DNA of 64,000 nt from Streptomyces pactum (GTDB taxonomy: Bacteria > Actinomycetota > Actinomycetes > Streptomycetales > Streptomycetaceae): the NCBI RefSeq assembly GCF_016031615.1, contig NZ_JACYXC010000001.1, forward strand, positions 4,154,001 through 4,218,000, read 5' to 3'. The stretch's first letter is position 1. Every line of letters begins with the position of its first letter. Below, piece by piece: positions 10,346 to 18,441 of the stretch. Under the pieces are notes generated by a model. That model had not been told where the DNA came from, ran no database searches, and saw only the letters and a program-made list of their open reading frames with translations. The position numbers and the translations under genes are program-made.

Positions 10346-11236
10346 TCAGCGGCGGCCCAGGATCTCGGCGATGCGGGTGAACCCGTCCGCGCCGTGCCCC
10401 AGGCCGACGGCGCGGCGCGCCAGGCCCTCGGCCGCGCGCATCACGCCCGCGTCGATGCCGTGGGCCTCGGAGGTGTGCACGATGTGGGACATCGAGGAGA
10501 CCGCCGAGGTGATCGGGTTGCCGTCACCGGGGTAGGTGCCGGCGTCCAGCTCCTCGGCGGTCTGCTCGAAGATCGCCGGGAGGATGTCCCCGATGCCCTT
10601 GGCGAACGGTGCCAGCTCCCGGGCGGTGATGCCCTCCGCCCGCGCCACCGCGAGGGCGTGCGCGTACCCCGCCATCGCGGTCCAGAAGATGTCGAGCAGC
10701 GCGATGTCGTACGCCGCCGCCCGGCCGATCTCCGCGCCGAGGTGGGTGTGGGTGCCGCCCAGCGCCTCCAGCACCGGCCGGTGCTCCTGGTAGACCTCCT
10801 CCGGGCCGCTGTGGATGAACACCCCGGCGGGCGTGCCGATGGTGGGGGTCGGCGTCATGATCGCGCCGTCCAGGTAGCGGACGCCGTGCCCGGCCGCCCA
10901 GTCGGCGGTGTCCCGGGCCCGGCCCGGGGTGTCGGCGGTCAGGTTCACCACCGTGCGCCCCTTGAGCGCATCGGTGACCGCGTCACTGCGCAGGATGGCG
11001 TCGGACGCGTCGTAGTTGACCACGCAGACCACGGTCAGCGGGCTCGCGGCGACCGCCTCCACCACCGACGGCGCGCTGACCGCTCCCCGCCGGACCAGCT
11101 CCTGGTCCTTGCCCGGCGTCCGGTTCCAGACCGTCGTCCGCAGCCCGGCGCCCAGGAACGCGCCGGCCAGGGCGCGGCCCATCGGCCCCAGGCCGAGCAC
11201 GGTGACGGCAGACTGTGCGGAGTTCTGCTCGGACAT
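10346..11236 (-). CDS. NAD(P)-dependent imine reductase / 6-phosphogluconate dehydrogenase-like oxidoreductase
   Basis: The 296-residue product starts with a Rossmann fold (VTVLGLGPMGRALAGAFLGAG) and TTVWNRTPGK, which fits NADPH specificity. The linker ADTPGRARDTADWAAGHGVRYLDGAIM and the helical AAAYDIALLDIFWTAMAGY segment match the imine reductase group of beta-hydroxyacid dehydrogenases, where the C-terminal domain dimerises and carries the catalytic Asp or Tyr. These enzymes reduce cyclic imines or related substrates; the native substrate is not predictable. It is divergent from an HxlR regulator 46 bp away, which probably controls it. Confidence 0.85.
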   Translation of the reverse strand: MSEQNSAQSAVTVLGLGPMGRALAGAFLGAGLRTTVWNRTPGKDQELVRRGAVSAPSVVEAVAASPLTVVCVVNYDASDAILRSDAVTDALKGRTVVNLTADTPGRARDTADWAAGHGVRYLDGAIMTPTPTIGTPAGVFIHSGPEEVYQEHRPVLEALGGTHTHLGAEIGRAAAYDIALLDIFWTAMAGYAHALAVARAEGITARELAPFAKGIGDILPAIFEQTAEELDAGTYPGDGNPITSAVSSMSHIVHTSEAHGIDAGVMRAAEGLARRAVGLGHGADGFTRIAEILGRR

Positions 11237-11285
11237 GATTCATCCCTTGATTGAATGCCAATAAAAACTGACGAATAGGACAGTG

Positions 11286-11636
11286 ATGACGCGCAGTCGT
11301 GCCCAGGACACGAATGTCTGTGGAGTGACCGCCGCGATCGCCGTGATCGACGGCAAGTGGAAGACCGCTCTGCTCTGGCTGCTGGAAACCGGTCCGCGCC
11401 GCCCCGGCGAACTGCGCCGGCTGCTGCCGGGGCTCAGCGAGAAGGTGCTGACCCAGGCGCTCCGCGAAATGGAGGCGGACGGACTGGTGCACCGCGAGGT
11501 GCACAACGTGCTGCCGCTGAAGACCGTGTACTCCCTGACCCCCTTCGGTCAGGACCTCTCCGAGGCGCTCGCGCCCCTCTCCGACTGGGGCCACCGCCGC
11601 CTGGAGCGGCTCACCGAGGCCCAGTCGGCGTCCTGA
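11286..11636 (+). CDS. HxlR-family transcriptional regulator
   Basis: The product of about 116 residues is a single winged helix with the HxlR hallmark CGVTAAIAVIDGKWKTALLWLLETGPRRPGELRRLLPGLSEKVL, split here by the recognition helix, and LPLKTVYSLTPFGQDL near the end. An N-terminal cysteine (about residue 12) is conserved in HxlR proteins that sense electrophiles or oxidants. A GTG three bases earlier (11283) is an alternative start. The 46-bp intergenic region shared with the imine-reductase-like gene is unusually AT-rich (CAATAAAAACTGACGAATAG), so it likely holds both promoters and the operator. Confidence 0.88.
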   Translation: MTRSRAQDTNVCGVTAAIAVIDGKWKTALLWLLETGPRRPGELRRLLPGLSEKVLTQALREMEADGLVHREVHNVLPLKTVYSLTPFGQDLSEALAPLSDWGHRRLERLTEAQSAS

Positions 11637-11933
11637 CCCGACGCCACCTCCGTCCCATCCGGAATCCGGCGGCCCCCCGGCCGCCCGTCACCAGGTTCGC
11701 CCGGCCGCCGACCCGTGCCAAGTACCCACAAAAAAGTGGGTGGCGGTGCGGCGGCACCGGTCCTGCCGCTGTCCGGCCGGTCCGGCGTCCGGGCCCCGGC
11801 GACTCGTCTCCCGGGCAGGCGCAACTCCCGCACGCGAGCGGTGTGTTGTCGCGCCCGGCGGTGGGGGTAGCCCCACCCGGGGACGCCGGGTGGCCGGATG
11901 GGCGCCGGGGCGGTGCCGCGCGAGGCTGGCCCC

Positions 11934-13514
11934 ATGCCAACCGACGAACACGACGCGTCCCGCACCGCCCCGGCCCCGGACCGCCCCGCCACCGTGCGCC
12001 GTACGGTGCCGCTGGTGGCCACGCCCCTGCTGGCCGCCGCCCTGCTCACCACCGCCGTCGCGGCGGCCCCCGCCGCCGGGGCGCGCGACGGCGCGGGGCC
12101 GGGGACGCGGCCGGCCGCCCCCGCGACCACCCTCGACTGGAAGCCGTGCCCCGGCACCGGCCTCGACCCCCGGCAGGAGTGCGCCACCCTGGCCGTACCG
12201 CTGGACCACCGCAGGCCGTACGGCGAGCAGATCAGCCTCGGTGTCTCACGCATCCGCAGCGAGCGGCCCGAGGCGCGGCGCGGCACCCTGCTGCTGATCC
12301 CCGAGGGGCCCGGCGGGTCCGGCATCAACCGGCCCTCCACGCACGGGAAGAAGCTGCCCCAGTCGGTCCGCGACGCCTACGACCTGGTCGGCTTCGACCC
12401 CCGGGGACTCGACCGCAGCACCCCCGCCAGCTGCGGCCTGGCCCACGAGGACCTGTCCTACGCCAACATCCGCCCCTGGCCGGACGCGGACGGTTCCCTC
12501 GACCGCGCCGTGGCCACCGGCAGGCGGGTGGCCGAGCAGTGCGCGCGGAACGGGGGCGAGCTGCTGCGCAGCATCAGCACCCGCAACGAGGCCCGGGACA
12601 TCGACCGCATCCGGCAGGCACTGGGCGAGCGGAAACTGTCCGCCTGGGGCGTGTCGTACGGCACCTACGCGGGCGCGGTGTACGCGCAGATGTTCCCGCA
12701 CCGCACCGACCGCTGGGTGCTGGACAGCAGCAACGACCCGGACCCGACGAGGGTGGGGCGGGGCTGGACGGCGAACTTCGCCATCGGTGTCGAGGACGCC
12801 TTCCCCGACTTCGCCGCCTGGGCCGCCGACCCGGCCAACGAACACCGCTTCGTGGACGACCCCGCCGAGGTGCGTCCGCTGTTCCTGCGGCTGGCGGAGC
12901 GCCTGGACCGGGAGCCGGTCCCCTGGCCCGGCGCCAATCCGGCCGTACTGAACGGCGACGTCCTGCGCCAGACCCTGCTGTCGAGCCTCAACGCCGAGAG
13001 CCGCTACCCGGCCCTGGCCCAGCTGATGCGGGCCGCCCGCGACGGCGAACCGCTGCCGCCGGCGCAGACCCCGCAGGACGAGGCCCTGCAGGCCACCTTC
13101 GCGGTCTCCGCGGCCACCATCTGCAACGACGTGAGCTGGCCCGACGACCTGGCGGAGTACCGGCGGAAGGTCGCCGAGAGCCGCCGCACCCACCCGCTGA
13201 CCGCCGGCATGCCGGAGGCCCCGATGGTGTGCGCCTTCTGGAAGGACCAGCCGCGGGAGAAGCCGGTACGGATCACCTCCGACGGGCCGTCGAACGTGCT
13301 CATGATCCAGAACCGCCGGGACGCCGCCACCCCGCTCGCGGCCGGCCGCAAGATGCGCGCGGCGTTCGGCGACCGGGCCCGGATGGTGGTGGTGGACGCG
13401 GCGGGCCACGGCTCCTACACGGCCGTCGGCAACGCCTGCGGAGACCGGGCGGTCACCGACTACCTGGTCCACGGCGAGCGCCCCGCCACGGACCTGGACT
13501 GCCCGGCGGCCTGA
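11934..13514 (+). CDS. Secreted alpha/beta-hydrolase, tripeptidyl aminopeptidase (TAP) family
   Basis: The 526-residue product begins with a long n-region and an Ala/Leu-rich signal segment (about residues 24-49) and is probably exported. DLVGFDPRGLDRSTP and GVSYGTYAGAVYAQMFP (nucleophilic Ser at about 240), NRRDAATPL (Asp) and DAAGHGSY (His) give the alpha/beta-hydrolase triad of peptidase family S33. The C-terminal portion matches the TAP-like domain. In Streptomyces such enzymes trim tripeptides or release amino acids from extracellular peptides. ATG 11934 is preferred because it precedes the signal peptide directly. Confidence 0.88.
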   Translation: MPTDEHDASRTAPAPDRPATVRRTVPLVATPLLAAALLTTAVAAAPAAGARDGAGPGTRPAAPATTLDWKPCPGTGLDPRQECATLAVPLDHRRPYGEQISLGVSRIRSERPEARRGTLLLIPEGPGGSGINRPSTHGKKLPQSVRDAYDLVGFDPRGLDRSTPASCGLAHEDLSYANIRPWPDADGSLDRAVATGRRVAEQCARNGGELLRSISTRNEARDIDRIRQALGERKLSAWGVSYGTYAGAVYAQMFPHRTDRWVLDSSNDPDPTRVGRGWTANFAIGVEDAFPDFAAWAADPANEHRFVDDPAEVRPLFLRLAERLDREPVPWPGANPAVLNGDVLRQTLLSSLNAESRYPALAQLMRAARDGEPLPPAQTPQDEALQATFAVSAATICNDVSWPDDLAEYRRKVAESRRTHPLTAGMPEAPMVCAFWKDQPREKPVRITSDGPSNVLMIQNRRDAATPLAAGRKMRAAFGDRARMVVVDAAGHGSYTAVGNACGDRAVTDYLVHGERPATDLDCPAA

Positions 13515-13618
13515 TCCGGAGCGGCCGGGCCGGGCCGGAGACGCCCCGGTGCCGGGCCCCGGAAACGGCTTCGGGACCGCGCCGGAAACGGCACCGGAAC
13601 AGGACCGGAAACGGCACC

Positions 13619-13654
13619 GGGGTCGCCGCATCCCCCAGGGGACGCGGCGACCCC
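13619..13654. terminator. Bidirectional hairpin terminator between the TAP peptidase gene and argS
   Basis: An 11-bp perfect stem (GGGGTCGCCGC at 13619-13629 with 13644-13654) closes a 14-base loop in the 165-bp convergent gap, so it can stop transcription from both sides. Confidence 0.8.
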
Positions 13655-13679
13655 GGTCGGGTGCCGTCCGGCGTAACGG

Positions 13680-15461
13680 TCAGAGCCGCTCGGGGGTGCG
13701 GATGCCCAGCAGGTCCATGCCCTGGTGCAGGGTCCGGGCGGTCAGGTCGCACAGGAACAGGCGGTTCTCCACCGTCTCGGGTGTCTCCGCCTTCAGCACC
13801 GGGCACTGGTCGTAGAAGGTGGTGTACAGCGACGCCAGCTGGTACAGGTACGCGGCCAGCTTGTGCGGCGCGTACTCCTCGGCCACCTCGTGCAGCACCT
13901 CCGCGAACTTGTCCAGGTGCAGCCCGAGCGCCCGCTCGGCCGGCGCCAGCGCCAGCTCCGGGTGCGCCACCGCGCGGGCGTCCCCGGCCTTGCGGAGGAT
14001 CGACCGGATACGGGCGTAGGCGTACTGGAGGTAGACCGAGGTGTCGCCGTTGAGCGAGACCATCTGGTCGAGGTCGAACTTGTAGTCCCGGGAGGCCGAG
14101 GTGGACAGGTCGGCGTACTTCACCGCGCCGATGCCGACCTGCGCGCCGCGCTCGGCGATCTCCGCCTCGGTGAGGTCCTGTGCCTTCTCCCGGACCACCG
14201 CCGAGGCGCGGTCGATCGCCTCGTCCAGCAGGTCCACCAGCCGCACCGTCTCGCCCTCACGGGTCTTGAACGGCTTGCCGTCCTTGCCCAGCACGGTGCC
14301 GAACGCCAGCTGCACCGCGTGCACCCGGTCGTTGAGCCAGCCGGCCCGGCGCGCGGTCTCGAAGACCATCTTGAAGTGGAGCGACTGGCGCGCGTCCACC
14401 ACGTACAGCAGGGTGTCGGCGCCCAGGTTCCCCACCCGGTCGCGGATCGCCGACAGGTCGGTGGCCGCGTAGCCGTAGCCGCCGTCGGACTTCTGCACGA
14501 TCAGCGGCACCGGCTTCCCGTCCGGGCCCTTGACGTCGTCGAAGAAGACGCAGAGCGCGCCCTCGGAGCGGACCGCGACGCCCGACTCCTCCAGCAGCCG
14601 GCAGGTCTCCGCGAGCATGTCGTTGTAGCCGGACTCGCCGACCACGTCCGGGTCCCGGATCTCCATGTCGAGCTTGTCGAAGACCGAGTAGAAGTAGATC
14701 TTCGACTCGTCGACGAACCGCCGCCACAGCGCCAGGGTCTCCTCGTCCCCGGCCTGGAGGTCCACCACCCGGCGGCGGGACCGCTCCTTGAACTCCGGGT
14801 CGGAGTCGAAGAGGGCGCGCGCCGCCTTGTAGAGCCGGTTGAGGTTGGACATGGCCTCCTCGCCGGAGGCCTTGTCCTCGTGGTCCAGCTCGTGCGGGTG
14901 CTCGATCAGGTACTGGATGAGCATGCCGAACTGGGTGCCCCAGTCGCCGATGTGGTGGCGCCGGACCACCTTCTCGCCGGAGAACTCCAGGATGCGCACC
15001 ACCGCGTCGCCGATCACGGCGGACCGCAGGTGGCCGACGTGCATCTCCTTGGCCACGTTCGGCTGGGCGTAGTCGATCACCGTGGTGCCGGGCCGCTCGG
15101 CCACCGGGACCCCGAGCCGGCCGTCGGCGGCGCGGGCCGCCAGCGTCCGGGTGATCGCCTCGTCGGAGACGGTGATGTTGAGGAACCCGGGGCCGGAGAC
15201 CTCCACGCCGGAGATCACCTCGCCGGCCGGGCCGGTGCCGCCCGGGGCGGCGTCGCCGAGGGCAGCCACCACCTTGCCGGCCAGCTCGCGTGGGTTCCCG
15301 CCGAGCTTCTTGGCCAGCGCCAGCATGCCGTTGGCCTGGAAGTCCGCCCGGTCGCTACGTCGCAGCAGCGGATCGGCGGAACCGGCCTCCGGCAGGGCTG
15401 CCGAGAGAGCCTCCGCGAGGCGCTGGTGGACCGAAGCGGCAAGGGAAGGGACCGAGGCCAT
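13680..15461 (-). CDS. argS: Arginyl-tRNA synthetase
   Basis: The 593-residue class I synthetase charges tRNA-Arg. It has the N-terminal additive domain, VIDYAQPNVAKEMHVGHLRS with the HIGH-like motif HVGH (about residue 142), and WGTQFGMLIQYL after it. TDLSAIRDR, YVVDARQSLHFKMVF and the C-terminal anticodon-binding domain (YAYARIRSILRK) are family-typical, and the KMSKS loop is replaced by a GKPFKTREGE segment, as is usual in ArgRS. It is divergent from lysS and convergent with the peptidase gene. Confidence 0.97.
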   Translation of the reverse strand: MASVPSLAASVHQRLAEALSAALPEAGSADPLLRRSDRADFQANGMLALAKKLGGNPRELAGKVVAALGDAAPGGTGPAGEVISGVEVSGPGFLNITVSDEAITRTLAARAADGRLGVPVAERPGTTVIDYAQPNVAKEMHVGHLRSAVIGDAVVRILEFSGEKVVRRHHIGDWGTQFGMLIQYLIEHPHELDHEDKASGEEAMSNLNRLYKAARALFDSDPEFKERSRRRVVDLQAGDEETLALWRRFVDESKIYFYSVFDKLDMEIRDPDVVGESGYNDMLAETCRLLEESGVAVRSEGALCVFFDDVKGPDGKPVPLIVQKSDGGYGYAATDLSAIRDRVGNLGADTLLYVVDARQSLHFKMVFETARRAGWLNDRVHAVQLAFGTVLGKDGKPFKTREGETVRLVDLLDEAIDRASAVVREKAQDLTEAEIAERGAQVGIGAVKYADLSTSASRDYKFDLDQMVSLNGDTSVYLQYAYARIRSILRKAGDARAVAHPELALAPAERALGLHLDKFAEVLHEVAEEYAPHKLAAYLYQLASLYTTFYDQCPVLKAETPETVENRLFLCDLTARTLHQGMDLLGIRTPERL

Positions 15462-15549
15462 GGGATGGGTGCCGTTCCTTTAGAGGTGCGAAGGGTCGGT
15501 CAAGTATCCCACGGCACGTACCACGGTTTCTCTGATAAACCGGCGGCAC

Positions 15550-15578
15550 CCCGGCGCACGCGCCGGGTCTGGGACAAT
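15550..15578 (+). promoter_or_regulatory. lysS promoter region with GC palindrome
   Basis: GACAAT at 15573-15578 is a plausible -10 box. Just upstream, CCCGGCGC and its complement (15550-15557 and 15560-15567) form an 8-bp inverted repeat around AC that would cover the -35 position. Whether it is an operator or only DNA structure cannot be told. Confidence 0.45.
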
Positions 15579-15615
15579 GGCTGTCGCCATGACCGCAAGG
15601 AAGGAAGTGCCGAAC

Positions 15616-17367
15616 GTGGCTCAGAGCACCGAGACCGACTGGGTCTCCCGTTTCGCGGACGAGGTCATTGCCGAGGCGGAGCGTCGCGCCCCCGGCAAAC
15701 CGATCGTCTGCGCCTCGGGCCTCAGCCCGTCCGGCCCGATCCACCTCGGCAACCTCCGTGAGGTCATGACCCCGCACCTGGTGGCGGACGAGATCCGGCG
15801 CCGGGGTCACGACTGCGTGCACATCATCTCCTGGGACGACTACGACCGGTTCCGCAAGGTCCCGGCCGGTATCGACCCGTCCTGGTCCGAGCACATCGGC
15901 AAGCCGCTCACCGCGGTCCCGGCCCCGCCCGGCAGCTCGTACCCGAACTGGGCCGAGCACTTCAAGGCGCCGATGATCGAGGCGCTCGCCGAACTGGGCG
16001 TGGAGTTCCACGGCATCAGCCAGACCGAGAAGTACACCTCGGGCGCCTACCGGGACCAGATCCTGCACGCGATGCGCCACCGCGGCGAGATCGACGCCGT
16101 GCTGGACCGCTACCGCACCAAGGACAAGGGCGACAAGGCCGCCCAGGCGCCGGCGAAGAAGCCGCAGCAGGCCAAGGGCAAGCTGGACGAGGCCGACCTG
16201 GCCGCGGCCGAGGCCGCCGCCGAGGGCTCCGGCGCGGCGAGCGAGGACGACGGCAGCGGCGGCGCCGCCGGCTACTACCCGTACAAGCCGTACTGCACGG
16301 CCTGCGGGCGCGACCTGACCACCGTCACCGGCTACGACGACGACACCACCGAGATGTCCTACAGCTGTGTGTGCGGGCACGCGGAGACCGTCCGGCTGAG
16401 CGAGTTCAACGGCGGCAAGCTGGTCTGGAAGGTGGACTGGCCGATGCGCTGGGCGTACGAGGGCGTGGTCTTCGAGCCCTCCGGCGTGGACCACTCCTCG
16501 CCCGGCTCCTCCTTCGTCGTCGGCGGCCAGATCGTCAAGGAGGTCTTCGGCGGCGAGCAGCCCATCGGCCCGATGTACGCCTTCGTCGGCATCAGCGGGA
16601 TGGCCAAGATGTCCAGCTCCAAGGGCGGGGTGCCGACCCCGGCCGACGCGCTGGAGATCATGGAGGCCCCGCTGCTGCGCTGGCTGTACGCCCGCCGCAA
16701 GCCCAACCAGTCCTTCAAGATCGCCTTCGACCAGGAGATCCAGCGGCTGTACGACGAGTGGGACGCCCTGGAGCGGAAGATCGCCGACGGCGCGGCCCAG
16801 CCCGCCGACGCCGCCGCGTACAGCCGGGCCACCCGGACCGCCGCCGGTGAGCTGCCGCGCACCCCGCGCCCGCTGCCGTACCGCACCCTCGCCTCGGTGG
16901 TGGACATCACCACCGGCGACGACGAGCAGACGCTGCGCATCCTCGGCGAGCTGGACCCGGCCAACCCGGTGAAGTCGCTGGACGAGGCGCGGCCCCGGCT
17001 GGACCGGGCCGAGCGCTGGATCACCACCCAGGTCCCGGCCGACCAGCGCACCCAGGTCCGCACCGAGCCCGACACCGAGCGGCTCGCCGCGCTCGGCGAC
17101 ACCGAGCGGGAGTCGCTGCGGCTGCTGCTCGCCGGGCTGGACGACCACTGGTCGCTGGACGGGCTCACCGCCCTGGTCTACGGCGTGCCGAAGGTCCAGG
17201 CCGGCCTGGACCCGGACGCCAAGCCGACGCCGGAGCTGAAGGTCGCCCAGCGGTCCTTCTTCGCGCTCCTCTACACCCTGCTCGTCGGCCGGGACACCGG
17301 CCCCCGGCTGCCCACGCTGCTGCTCGCGGTCGGCGCGGACCGGGTCCGGCGGCTGCTGGCGGCCTGA
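15616..17367 (+). CDS. lysS: Lysyl-tRNA synthetase, class I
   Basis: The product (583 residues from GTG 15616) is a class I LysRS, as in archaea and actinobacteria. ASGLSPSGPIHLGNLREV holds the HIGH motif (HLGN, about residue 42). A Cys pair CTAC followed by CVCGH forms a zinc site. GISGMAKMSSSKGGVP holds KMSSS (about 330). The alpha-helix cage domain follows. A Lys/Ala/Glu-rich insertion of about 45 residues (16110-16260) lies before the zinc site. GTG 15616 is chosen for the AAGGAAG about ten bases before it; in-frame ATGs exist at 15577 and 15589 but lie at or near the predicted transcription start. Confidence 0.96.
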   Translation: MAQSTETDWVSRFADEVIAEAERRAPGKPIVCASGLSPSGPIHLGNLREVMTPHLVADEIRRRGHDCVHIISWDDYDRFRKVPAGIDPSWSEHIGKPLTAVPAPPGSSYPNWAEHFKAPMIEALAELGVEFHGISQTEKYTSGAYRDQILHAMRHRGEIDAVLDRYRTKDKGDKAAQAPAKKPQQAKGKLDEADLAAAEAAAEGSGAASEDDGSGGAAGYYPYKPYCTACGRDLTTVTGYDDDTTEMSYSCVCGHAETVRLSEFNGGKLVWKVDWPMRWAYEGVVFEPSGVDHSSPGSSFVVGGQIVKEVFGGEQPIGPMYAFVGISGMAKMSSSKGGVPTPADALEIMEAPLLRWLYARRKPNQSFKIAFDQEIQRLYDEWDALERKIADGAAQPADAAAYSRATRTAAGELPRTPRPLPYRTLASVVDITTGDDEQTLRILGELDPANPVKSLDEARPRLDRAERWITTQVPADQRTQVRTEPDTERLAALGDTERESLRLLLAGLDDHWSLDGLTALVYGVPKVQAGLDPDAKPTPELKVAQRSFFALLYTLLVGRDTGPRLPTLLLAVGADRVRRLLAA

Positions 17368-17849
17368 CCGGCCGGCTTGGCCTGACCGGTCGGCTTGGCC
17401 TGGCGGCCGGCTCGGCCTGGCGGCCTGACTACCGGCGGCGGGCGGTGGCCCGCGGGTTGCCGGGTGGTTCCGGGGGTGCCCGGGAGGGGCGGTTGCCGTA
17501 CCGGCAGCCGCCCCGCGTCGTACCCCCGTCCGCCCGGACGGGTGGTGAAGGACCCGCCGGGCGGGTGAAATCCGGACGGGCGACGGGGCGGGACGAGAGG
17601 GCCCCGGCGCGCCGGTACGCGCCGTTGGCCGCGCGGGCCGTCCCGGCGGGGCGGCCGGGCTCGCGGGGACCGCGCCGGGCGGCCGGGATCGTTCGGCTCG
17701 GGGGCGTGGCCGGGCTCGGGGGTCACCGCCGCCCGGGCCGCACGGTGCGGAGGTCCTCCTGCCGGCGGGATCCGTCCGACGAACGGTGGAGACGCGACTC
17801 GGCCCCGGGAACGACGACTACCGGGGCCGGGGCACGTGAAGCTGATGCC
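17368..17849. other. Intergenic region after lysS
   Basis: The first 60 bp contain three near-copies of CCGGTCGGCTTGGCCTG (17369-17425). The remainder is GC-rich with no convincing frame, hairpin with T tract, or tRNA. The promoter of the small membrane protein gene should lie in the last 100 bp but no clear boxes are seen. Confidence 0.45.
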
Positions 17850-18053
17850 ATGCGAGAACTCATGGGAATCGTCGGCATCGTGGTCGCCATCCAGGGCGTG
17901 CTCGGCTTCAGTGGACTGGTCTTCGACGACCAGGCGTGGGGCATGCTGCACAAGTGGTTCGACCTGCCGGCGGCGGCGTACCTCGGCATCGCGGTGGCGG
18001 GTCTCGCCCTCACGGTGTGGGGCGAGGGCGGCCGGAAGACCGGCAGGGCCTGA
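17850..18053 (+). CDS. Small two-helix membrane protein of unknown function
   Basis: The 67-residue product has two hydrophobic segments, MGIVGIVVAIQGVLGFSGLVF (residues 5-25, split here from the N-terminus) and AAAYLGIAVAGLALTVWGE near the C-terminus, joined by a short polar loop with W-x(4)-W spacing. The charged tail is GGRKTGRA. Coding bias is typical of the genome and the frame is closed by TGA. It lies downstream of lysS. No functional domain is recognised. Confidence 0.7.
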   Translation: MRELMGIVGIVVAIQGVLGFSGLVFDDQAWGMLHKWFDLPAAAYLGIAVAGLALTVWGEGGRKTGRA

Positions 18054-18441
18054 CCGGCCGTCCCGGCTTCACCGACTGCCCGGGGCGTTGACCGGGGCCC
18101 GACGAGGCGTCCGGCTGTCGGGGCGTCCGCCGGGCCGAACGCGCATCCGGCAGCTCCGCCCCCCCGGCCCTCTCGACCGGCTCCACCCGTACGTGCCGGT
18201 TGCGCCCGCAGGCGGCGGTTGCGCCCGGGCGGTGAGGCCGCCAGAGGCAGGTACTGAATTCAGTAGGTGCTCGGCACCTCCCGGGGCGTCCGCGGGTGCC
18301 GGGGGGAGGGCCTGCCCGGCACCCGCGGCCGCCGGGCCCGCGAGGTCATCGGGCGCCGGTGCTGTTGCCTGTGCCGGGTCGTCCGGGTCGCTGGCCGGCC
18401 GGGTCGCCCGGGCCGGCCGGGCGGAGCCGGCCCCGGGTGGG
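18054..18441. other. Convergent intergenic region containing a 14-bp perfect palindrome
   Basis: This 388-bp gap separates the small membrane gene from the end of the DUF2637 gene. It has no supported gene. Its notable feature is TACTGAATTCAGTA at 18252-18265, a perfect AT-rich palindrome that stands out in 75-80 percent GC surroundings. Confidence 0.6.
18252..18265. promoter_or_regulatory. Perfect 14-bp palindrome of unknown role
   Basis: TACTGAATTCAGTA is fully self-complementary and looks like a dimeric regulator site, but no start codon follows on either strand within a sensible distance. Confidence 0.4.

Noticed and set aside
15462..15615. A T-box or other tRNA-sensing leader upstream of argS or lysS
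   Set aside because: The divergent region is only about 150 bp and lacks the T-box core and a terminator/antiterminator pair.
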